Shown: positions 7,250 through 12,751 of the stretch, one piece after another | Numbering within the stretch: the first letter of the stretch is position 1 | Layout: each line of letters starts with the position of its first letter | Assembly: GCA_025360565.1 (NCBI GenBank) | Contig: JANYBY010000104.1 | Span: 1 to 12,751 of the forward strand | Length of the DNA: 12,751 bases | Origin: Bacteroidota bacterium | Lineage (GTDB): Bacteria > Bacteroidota > Bacteroidia > B-17B0 > Aurantibacillaceae | Reading direction: 5' to 3' | The notes under the pieces: generated by a model | Database searches by the model: none | What the model was told of the DNA's origin: nothing | What the model saw: the letters and a program-made list of their open reading frames with translations, nothing else | Made by a program: the position numbers and the translations under genes

Positions 7250-7337
7250 TCCGTCCGCCCAAAAAAAATGCTCAGTAGCAAGGGGGATTAAGTATCTATG
7301 GTACTTAAAAAGAAGCTTTGCGCAATCTGTGGCAAGT

Positions 7338-7928
7338 TTAGTAGTTATAAAACGGACTCACCATTAAATAAACCACCACCCCGGTAACGGTTACGTACAA
7401 CCAAATGGGATAACTGAATCGCGTTAATTTTTTATGTTTTTCGCGCTGATCTGTTAAGCCATAATAAAAAGACAGAAGTACCAATGGCAACACTACAATG
7501 GCCAAAAAAATATGCGATAATAAAATAATAACATACACCGGTTTAATTCCGCTAACAGCAGCACTTTCGGCGGCACTCATTATTCCATCGTGATCAACAT
7601 CCCCATATTTTGTATCGGGAATAAAATAATGCGCGGTAACATAACTCAATAAAAAAACCGTACTTAACACAAAGGCGGTGAGATTTAATTTTTTGTGTAA
7701 TACAATATTTCTTTTTTTAATGGCCAGTAAAGAAAAAATAAGCAACACGCTGCAAGTGCCGTTTAAAAAGGCGTTCAGCATGGGCAGTTTATAAATAAAA
7801 TTCGGAAAAACATCCGGATGCGGGATCCATTTTTGATTTAAAACAGTTACCAGCGCGCAAACCGCGAAGGTGGTAATGTAAGCCGTAAGCTTAATTGCTT
7901 TTTCGTTCGATACGGTTAAAAGTGCCAT
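7338..7928 (-). CDS. DUF420 family membrane protein with EF-hand-like loop
   Basis: The 196-residue protein has about five membrane segments (roughly residues 12-30, 48-70, 82-100, 130-156 and 173-192). Landmarks of DUF420 are present: LHKKLNL with His78, TAHYF with His100, LLSHI with His139, and the C-terminal FSYPIWLYVTVTGVVVYLM. From memory, some Firmicutes members (YozB/CtaM group) have been linked to terminal oxidase assembly; a similar role here is a guess. Between helices 3 and 4 sits DVDHDGIMSAAE (110-121), which fits the 12-residue EF-hand loop with Asp at 1, 3 and 5, Gly at 6 and Glu at 12. The start at 7928 lies 1 bp after the fabI stop, so the two genes form an operon. The downstream 3' side is the repeat region, with no T-tract terminator on this strand. 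Confidence 0.85.
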   Translation of the reverse strand: MALLTVSNEKAIKLTAYITTFAVCALVTVLNQKWIPHPDVFPNFIYKLPMLNAFLNGTCSVLLIFSLLAIKKRNIVLHKKLNLTAFVLSTVFLLSYVTAHYFIPDTKYGDVDHDGIMSAAESAAVSGIKPVYVIILLSHIFLAIVVLPLVLLSFYYGLTDQREKHKKLTRFSYPIWLYVTVTGVVVYLMVSPFYNY

Positions 7929-7929
7929 G

Positions 7930-8745
7930 TTATTTTCCGATGATAGCGTCTAATTGTTCCTGACTAACGCCGGTTGAAGAGTAGCCGCCATCGTGCAATA
8001 AATTTTGCATAGTAACCATTCGTGTAAGATCGCTGAATAAACTAATGCAATAATTAGCACAGTCTTCGGCGCTCGCGTTTCCTAATGGCGATTGTTTATC
8101 GGCAAAATCGTAAAATTCGCTAAAGCCTTTAATGCCGCTGCCTGCAGTTGTTTTTGTAGGCGATTGCGAAATGGTATTGATGCGAACTTTTTTCTGTTTG
8201 CCGTAATGGTAACCAAATGTGCGGGCAATACTTTCAAGCATTGCTTTAATATCAGCCATATCGGTATAAAAAGGATAGGCACGCTGCGCTGCAATATACG
8301 AAAGGGCTACAACGCTTCCCCACTCATTAATAGCGTCCATTTTATGCGCCACCGCTAATAATTTATGAAACGAAAGAGCCGACACATCAATGCCTTTATT
8401 AAAGTAATCGTAATTTAAAGAAGTGTATGGAACATTTTTACGAATGTTAACGCTCATGCCAATGGAGTGCAGAACAAAATCAATTTTGCCGCCTAAATGC
8501 GCCATGGCTTCTGTATACAATTTTTCAATATCCTCCACTAAAGTGGCATCGGCCGGAATAACTTTTGAATTTGTTTTTTCGGCCAATTTATTTATTTCGC
8601 CCATACGCATCGCAATAGGGGCGTTGGTCAATACAAACGTTGCGCCTTCGGCATGTGCCAATAAAGCCACTTTCCAGGCAATTGAATTTTCATCTAATGC
8701 ACCGGTAATGATTCCGCGTTTTCCTTTTAATAAGTTGTATGGCAT
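7930..8745 (-). CDS. fabI: Enoyl-[acyl-carrier-protein] reductase FabI (NADH)
   Basis: The 271-residue short-chain dehydrogenase reduces enoyl-ACP in the last step of the fatty acid elongation cycle. The N-terminus has the FabI cofactor loop GIITGALDENSIAWKVA (residues 11-27). The cofactor/substrate region is HSIGMS (93-98), where E. coli FabI has HSIGFA. The catalytic residues are Tyr150 (LSYIAAQ), Tyr160 and Lys167 (FYTDMADIK, the Y-x6-K spacing). The loop after the active site is ISQSPTKTTAGSGI, differing from the E. coli ISAGPIRTLAASGI but typical of the Bacteroidota form as I recall it. Length is normal and no disruption is seen. It is the first gene of a two-gene operon with the DUF420 gene and has a perfect -7 box 18 bases upstream. 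Confidence 0.95.
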   Translation of the reverse strand: MPYNLLKGKRGIITGALDENSIAWKVALLAHAEGATFVLTNAPIAMRMGEINKLAEKTNSKVIPADATLVEDIEKLYTEAMAHLGGKIDFVLHSIGMSVNIRKNVPYTSLNYDYFNKGIDVSALSFHKLLAVAHKMDAINEWGSVVALSYIAAQRAYPFYTDMADIKAMLESIARTFGYHYGKQKKVRINTISQSPTKTTAGSGIKGFSEFYDFADKQSPLGNASAEDCANYCISLFSDLTRMVTMQNLLHDGGYSSTGVSQEQLDAIIGK

Positions 8746-8763
8746 AAGTATATTTTAGTAGTG

Positions 8764-8771
8764 CAAATATA
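8764..8771 (-). promoter_or_regulatory. -7 box of the fabI operon
   Basis: On the minus strand TATATTTG is a perfect TAnnTTTG box ending 18 bases before the fabI ATG at 8745. No TTG is seen 17-23 bases upstream. The 99-base gap 8746-8844 carries divergent promoters for fabI and the DUF4412 gene. Confidence 0.55.
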
Positions 8772-8819
8772 ACATTATCAAACAACACATATTTAACTTA
8801 ATAGAATAAATAATATTAG

Positions 8820-8827
8820 TAATTTCG
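8820..8827 (+). promoter_or_regulatory. -7-like box of the DUF4412 gene
   Basis: TAATTTCG matches TAnnTTTG with one change and ends 17 bases before the ATG at 8845. It is the TAnnTTCG variant shared with two other genes here. No TTG element is apparent at the usual distance. Confidence 0.4.
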
Positions 8828-8844
8828 CTTAAAATTAAGTTAAT

Positions 8845-9603
8845 ATGAAGAACATCATTTTAGGGATAGCAGTATGTTTTACAACAAGTGTAAACTCACA
8901 GAACGGAGCAAATATTGAGTTTAAGATCACCTCCAGCAAGGGCCAAACCGGTTCAATGAAAATTAATTTTTCTGAATTCGGAAGTATGTCCGAATTTAAT
9001 ATGGTAATTCCACAAATGCCGGGCGGAGGAATTGTGATGAAGAATTTAACCCAAAAAAGTAATCCGGATGTTACTTATACTATAAATGATAAATCAAAAA
9101 GCTATTCTGAAAATAAAAAGACTGAGGCTTCAAAAGAAGATACAAAAACCTACGAGGTTAAAAAAATTGGCGAAGAAAAAGTGAATGGATACAATTGTGT
9201 TCATGCGATGGTTACATCCGGAGTTGAGTCAGAAGAAATTTGGAATACAAAAGACATTAAGGAATTTGATAAATATTCGGAAACATTTAAAAATAATAAG
9301 AGAATGGGTTCGCAAAAAAGAGATGATGCTTTAAAAGCGGCCGGCTGCGATGGCTTTCCTGTAAAAACAGTTCATAAAGGAAACGAAAGAGAAGGGGATA
9401 TGACCATGGAATTGGTAAAAATGGAAAAGAAAACTTTTAGCAAATCGGATTTTGATATTCCTGCAGACTACACAAAAAATGGATCGGGAGCCGGTGCCGG
9501 CGCAGGAGCTGCAGGAATGAAAACGCAGCAGGAAATAATGAACATGACGCCGGAAGAGCGCGCCAAGTACATTGAGGAGATGAAAAAGAAATACCAGAAG
9601 TAG
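8845..9603 (+). CDS. Secreted DUF4412 domain-containing protein
   Basis: The 252-residue protein has a Sec signal peptide (MKNIILGIAVCFTTSVNSQ). The beta-rich middle (about residues 22-205) fits DUF4412: a target-binding-like fold with MVIPQMPGG, VTYTINDKSKSYSE, a KKIGEEKVNGYNCVH motif (107-120) and MELVKMEKK followed by FDIPADYTK. No catalytic residues are recognisable, and the role in the periplasm or outer membrane is unknown. The C-terminus is odd: a Gly/Ala-only stretch (GSGAGAGAGAAG, about 213-224) leads to a charged helix with MTPEERAKYIEEMKKKY. The gene stands alone between fabI and the sulfatase; its stop is 1 bp from the sulfatase stop. An intrinsic terminator at 9662-9697 ends its transcript. 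Confidence 0.8.
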   Translation: MKNIILGIAVCFTTSVNSQNGANIEFKITSSKGQTGSMKINFSEFGSMSEFNMVIPQMPGGGIVMKNLTQKSNPDVTYTINDKSKSYSENKKTEASKEDTKTYEVKKIGEEKVNGYNCVHAMVTSGVESEEIWNTKDIKEFDKYSETFKNNKRMGSQKRDDALKAAGCDGFPVKTVHKGNEREGDMTMELVKMEKKTFSKSDFDIPADYTKNGSGAGAGAGAAGMKTQQEIMNMTPEERAKYIEEMKKKYQK

Positions 9604-9604
9604 A

Positions 9605-11548
9605 TCAGTAACTAAAATAATCTTTGCGGATAAAAAATTCTGCCGCATCGAGCATAAACTTAGCCGATCTCTCCAAAGAGTCGGCTTTTGTTTTATTGGT
9701 TAAATAATAATCTGTTTGATCCAAGTTCCAATATTTTCTTAACCGTTTTGCTTTTTGCGAAAGCAATTCATAATAAAAGTAACCATCCTCGCTCACACAG
9801 CCTATTTTATCATCGGCAGTAAAATAAACAAAAGGATGTTTTTCTTTTAAAATATTTTTGCCGAAAGTGTTGTTGGTGAACGATAGATTTAATACGCCGG
9901 CAATTGTACTGGTAACGTCCGGCTGATATCCCAAATTGTGAAGCGTGTCGGGCTTTAAAATTTTTGGCATGTGCATTACAAAAGGAACGTGATTATAACT
10001 CAATGGCATTTCGTAAGTGCCATCAACAAAATAACCATGATCGCCCAAAAAAACAAATAATGTATTGTTGTACCAAGGTTGTGTTTTTGCAATTTTAATA
10101 AATTCGCCCAGCGACCAATCAGCGTATTGTGTGGCCCTTTTTTCTTCGGTATCAGCGGTTGGGTTAAAGGGAATGTTTTCGGGAACCTGCCATGGACCGT
10201 GATCAGAGCCGGTCATAATAAATCCGAGAAACGGTTTTGATTGATCGGATGAATTAACGGTATTAAAAAATAAATTAAATATTTCATGATCGGCAACGCC
10301 TGTTACGCTGATGGTTTTTTCTTTTGGCAGATCAAAAGCGCTAAGGGTATTTTTGTACCCGTTCTGCGTAAAAAATCCTTCCATATTATCGAAATGCGGA
10401 TCGTGCGTGCTGAAAAAGAAAGTGCGGTAATTTTTTTCGAGCAATAAATTTCCTAAAGTTGTAAATGGCTTTTTGGTATATCTCCGTAAAGTGTGATCGG
10501 TTAACATACCCGGATAACCGGCGCAGGTTGAAAATAATCCGTTAAAAGTGTGAATGCCCGAAGAAAAAAAACGGTCGAAGTAAACCGACTCTTTTATGAT
10601 CGAATTAAAACACGGCGTTAAAACTTCGCGCTTATGAATTCCCATTTTATACGTGCTCATACTTTCCATACAAACAATTACAACGTTGTAAGGTTTAAAT
10701 GCCGAATCGCTTTTTTGCTCGCGCGAAACAGACCTTGCATCCGTATTATCCGAGCCCAGATATTTTTTAGCGAATAAAATGCTTTCGTCAATATTATCGG
10801 GCACTTTATAATTTTTTATTTTCTGAAAAAGCAAACTGCGAAATAGGGTAAAATTCGGATTGAGCGCAATTTGATTTACAAATAAATTATCACTCACAAT
10901 GGCCAAGCCCTCGTGGGTGGTACTTTTGCTGGATAAGCGCCCTCGTGCACCACCGATCATCAGCGGAATCATTATAACCGTAAAAAGCAAGATCTTGATC
11001 GGCCCAAATTCTTTTTGCCGGAGCTTTAATAAATGCGCTTCATAAATTTTTTTAACCAATTTGAAAATTAAGACACAGATCAAAACAGATAAAATAAAAA
11101 AGCCGTAATAAGAAATGTTACCAAAAATTAATTTTAAAACAAATCCCGGCGAGTCGGCCCATAAAAATGCCTGCTTATTTAAGTGCGAGCTGAACTGCCG
11201 GTAGTAAGGCAGATCGGCGCAAGAAATCATGGCATATAAGAAAAAAATAATAAGCGTAAAAAAAAACGCGAGCTTATGAACGAGCATCGTCTTTTTAAAA
11301 ACAAGATCATTCAGCAATAATAAAAATACAGGAAACAGCAGGGCATAAGTTGTGGCAACCATGTCAAATTCCATTCCCATTCTAAAAGCCGTTAAAAGAA
11401 CCGATGTGCTCGCTTCCGGCTCTCCTGCCGGCTTAAAATGAAAGTAAAAAGCAATGCGAAAAATTGTAAGAATGAAAAATTGTAAAAAAAATAATGTAAA
11501 CGCGGTGGTAACAAAGGGAGGAAGATAAGCGAAAAACTTTTTTAGCAT
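9605..11548 (-). CDS. LtaS-like sulfatase, putative membrane phosphoglycerol/phosphoethanolamine transferase
   Basis: The 647-residue protein has five predicted membrane helices in its first 200 residues (about 12-36, 65-82, 90-110, 138-163 and 184-200), followed by a periplasmic sulfatase-fold domain. Metal and catalytic sites of the LtaS family are visible: Glu295 in VVIVCMESMS, the probable nucleophile Thr334 in GIHTFNGLF, Asp503-His504 in FLGDHGYF, His450 in TGSDHGPW and His520 in YNHVPF. In Gram-positives LtaS polymerises glycerol phosphate; Bacteroidota have no lipoteichoic acid, so this paralogue probably moves a phosphoglycerol or phosphoethanolamine group to an envelope lipid or glycan (inference). 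Its ATG is 6 bp after the recN stop, so it is probably co-transcribed with recN. The gene is intact. Confidence 0.88.
   Translation of the reverse strand: MLKKFFAYLPPFVTTAFTLFFLQFFILTIFRIAFYFHFKPAGEPEASTSVLLTAFRMGMEFDMVATTYALLFPVFLLLLNDLVFKKTMLVHKLAFFFTLIIFFLYAMISCADLPYYRQFSSHLNKQAFLWADSPGFVLKLIFGNISYYGFFILSVLICVLIFKLVKKIYEAHLLKLRQKEFGPIKILLFTVIMIPLMIGGARGRLSSKSTTHEGLAIVSDNLFVNQIALNPNFTLFRSLLFQKIKNYKVPDNIDESILFAKKYLGSDNTDARSVSREQKSDSAFKPYNVVIVCMESMSTYKMGIHKREVLTPCFNSIIKESVYFDRFFSSGIHTFNGLFSTCAGYPGMLTDHTLRRYTKKPFTTLGNLLLEKNYRTFFFSTHDPHFDNMEGFFTQNGYKNTLSAFDLPKEKTISVTGVADHEIFNLFFNTVNSSDQSKPFLGFIMTGSDHGPWQVPENIPFNPTADTEEKRATQYADWSLGEFIKIAKTQPWYNNTLFVFLGDHGYFVDGTYEMPLSYNHVPFVMHMPKILKPDTLHNLGYQPDVTSTIAGVLNLSFTNNTFGKNILKEKHPFVYFTADDKIGCVSEDGYFYYELLSQKAKRLRKYWNLDQTDYYLTNKTKADSLERSAKFMLDAAEFFIRKDYFSY
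9662..9697 (+). terminator. Intrinsic terminator of the DUF4412 gene, inside the sulfatase 3' end
   Basis: On the plus strand AGCCGA (9662-9667) pairs with TCGGCT (9681-9686). The stem is extended by CTCT/AGAG with one bulged base around a CCAA loop, and TTTGTTTTATT follows at once. It lies 58 bases after the DUF4412 stop. On the minus strand no T-run follows, so it should act only on plus-strand transcripts. Confidence 0.72.
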
Positions 11549-11554
11549 GAATTA

Positions 11555-12751
11555 TTAATTTACGCTTAATAGCTCTTTTGCATTTTTTAAGGCCGATTGC
11601 GTTGGATTGCCCGTGCTCAGCATTTTTGCTATCTCGTTAATGCGCTCTTCTTTATTCAATTCTTTTATGAACGAATATGTTTTTTCGGTGTCGTCTTTTT
11701 TATAAACAAATAAATGATGTGCGCCTTTACTGGCAATTTGAGGCAAGTGCGTAATGGTTACTACTTGCATATTTTTGCCAATTTTACTTAGTATAATGCC
11801 AATCTTATCGGCCACATCGCCGCTTACCCCGCTGTCTATCTCATCAAAAATAATGGTGGGTAATTCTTTTTTTGTAGCCAATAAAGATTTTAGCGTAAGC
11901 ATTAAGCGCGATAATTCTCCACCGCTTGCAACTTTGTTTAATTCATTTAAGGCAACGCCTTTATTGGCCGAAAATAAAAAACGTACCTGGTCAATTCCCG
12001 ATGAAGAAATTTCGAGTAAGGCGTTCAACTCAATTTTAAAATTGGCGTTGGGCATTGAAAGATCTGCCAAAATTGTTTTTACCTGTTTTTCTACCGGGGC
12101 AATAGCTGTTTTGCGTAGTTCACTGATCTCTTTCGCTTTTTTTGCACACTGCGAGGTAAGCGTTTTAATTTTTGTTCTTACCTGGGTAATTTGTTCCTCT
12201 AATGTATTGAAGGTGGTCAACTTTGACTGAATATCCTCTTTCACCAAAATCAATCCCTCTTCGGTATTTACATTGTGTTTTTTTAATAAACGGTTTGTTT
12301 TATCGATCTTCGAATTTATTTCTTCCAGCTTCGCGTTATCAGAAACAATTTCGCTTTCCGCATTTTCAAGATCATTGGCCAGTTCTTTTAACTCAATATA
12401 AACCGAATTCAATCTTTCAAAATAAGGCTTGTAATTTTCGCCGAATTTAGCCACCGAATTTAGCAACGTTTTTATTTGTGCCAAAGCTGTCAGTACGTTA
12501 CTTTCGCCGCCGTTAATGGCGTGCGAGGCACCGAGCAAATTGCTTTTTATGGTTTCGGCATTTTCAAGCGTTGCGCTTTCGTCTTCCAGTTTTTTTAAAA
12601 GTCCGGGTTTTATTTCTGTCTCCTCTAATTCCGAAAATAAAAACTGAAAATAATCCAGTTCTTTTTTTGCGCGCGTTTCTTCTTCCAATAAAGTTTTTAA
12701 TGATGCATTCAATCTGCCAAGTGCTGCAAATTCGGTTTTATATTCTTTAAA
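11555..12751 (-). CDS. recN: DNA repair protein RecN, C-terminal part (5' end outside window)
   Basis: The frame is open from the window edge (first codon TTT at 12751-12749) to the TAA at 11555-11557, giving 398 residues of a family near 550. The missing ~150 residues would include the Walker A loop. A long coiled-coil arm covers most of the first 220 residues visible (LEEETRAKKELDYFQFLFSELEE and later EI/KL heptads). The head half then shows the ABC signature ASGGELSR (275-282), Walker B with the catalytic Glu (IIFDEIDSGVSG, Asp303-Glu304) and the H-loop THLPQIAS (334-341). RecN is an SMC-like ATPase acting at double-strand breaks in recombination repair. A TTG at 12712 is not the start, because the frame continues upstream with RecN-like sequence. 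The LtaS-like gene follows after 6 bp. Confidence 0.96.
   Translation of the reverse strand, partial: FKEYKTEFAALGRLNASLKTLLEEETRAKKELDYFQFLFSELEETEIKPGLLKKLEDESATLENAETIKSNLLGASHAINGGESNVLTALAQIKTLLNSVAKFGENYKPYFERLNSVYIELKELANDLENAESEIVSDNAKLEEINSKIDKTNRLLKKHNVNTEEGLILVKEDIQSKLTTFNTLEEQITQVRTKIKTLTSQCAKKAKEISELRKTAIAPVEKQVKTILADLSMPNANFKIELNALLEISSSGIDQVRFLFSANKGVALNELNKVASGGELSRLMLTLKSLLATKKELPTIIFDEIDSGVSGDVADKIGIILSKIGKNMQVVTITHLPQIASKGAHHLFVYKKDDTEKTYSFIKELNKEERINEIAKMLSTGNPTQSALKNAKELLSVN

Noticed and set aside
7290..7306. AAGTA...TACTT dyad as a terminator for the DUF420 operon
   Set aside because: Only about five pairs around a seven-base loop, and no T-run follows on the minus strand.
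8092..8758. Plus-strand frames at 8092-8358 and 8423-8758, and minus frame 8082-8294
   Set aside because: All overlap fabI, which has a complete set of family motifs; these are shadow frames.
11754..12450. Plus-strand frames of 158 and 75 codons opposite recN
   Set aside because: They are mirror frames of recN, with no start context or family motifs.
12710..12712. TTG at 12712 as the start of recN
   Set aside because: The frame stays open to the window edge with RecN-like residues (FKEYKTEFAALGRL), so the true start lies outside.

Overview
The window looks like chromosomal DNA from a member of the Bacteroidota. Two secreted proteins have type IX secretion (T9SS) C-terminal sorting domains with YPNP/FPNP motifs. 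No gene start shows a clear Shine-Dalgarno. Six transcription starts carry a TAnnTTnG box like the Bacteroidota -7 element. The FabI, DUF420, DUF4412 and LtaS-like sulfatase proteins are also of the types seen in that phylum. The DNA is AT-rich by eye. Genus cannot be told from this window.

Layout. 1-2470 (minus): a large secreted T9SS protein with PKD/Ig-like repeats, cut by the left edge. Its last ~46 bases (1-46) do not match the rest of the gene and may be a misjoin. 2632-4440 (plus): a secreted GH18 glycosidase with a CUB domain and a T9SS tail, divergent from the first gene. 4445-5845 (minus): a cytochrome c domain fused to a type II copper monooxygenase domain. 5946-7104 (plus): three overlapping genes, namely a small antitoxin, a Doc toxin, and the 23S rRNA pseudouridine synthase RluE, which starts at a TTG. 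7105-7337: no secure gene, but a structured repeat element. 7338-8745 (minus): fabI followed by a DUF420 membrane protein with an EF-hand-like loop. 8845-9603 (plus): a secreted DUF4412 protein. 9605-12751 (minus): recN (5' part outside the window) followed by an LtaS-type sulfatase.

How the genes relate. The window mixes housekeeping genes (fabI, recN, rluE) with cell-surface and secreted functions (the two T9SS proteins, the copper monooxygenase, the DUF4412 protein and the LtaS-like enzyme). Most gene junctions are very tight: fabI/DUF420 are 1 bp apart, recN/ltaS-like 6 bp, the toxin-antitoxin genes overlap by 4 bp, and the two convergent stop pairs are 1 and 4 bp apart. A convincing intrinsic terminator for the DUF4412 gene lies inside the 3' end of the opposing sulfatase gene. 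I saw no rRNA, tRNA, CRISPR array, insertion sequence or phage genes. I did not find a clearly new multi-gene system. The most unusual items are the chimeric-looking left edge, the forced TTG start of rluE behind the toxin-antitoxin pair, the 7125-7249 repeat, the EF-hand loop in the DUF420 protein, and the cytochrome-copper monooxygenase fusion.
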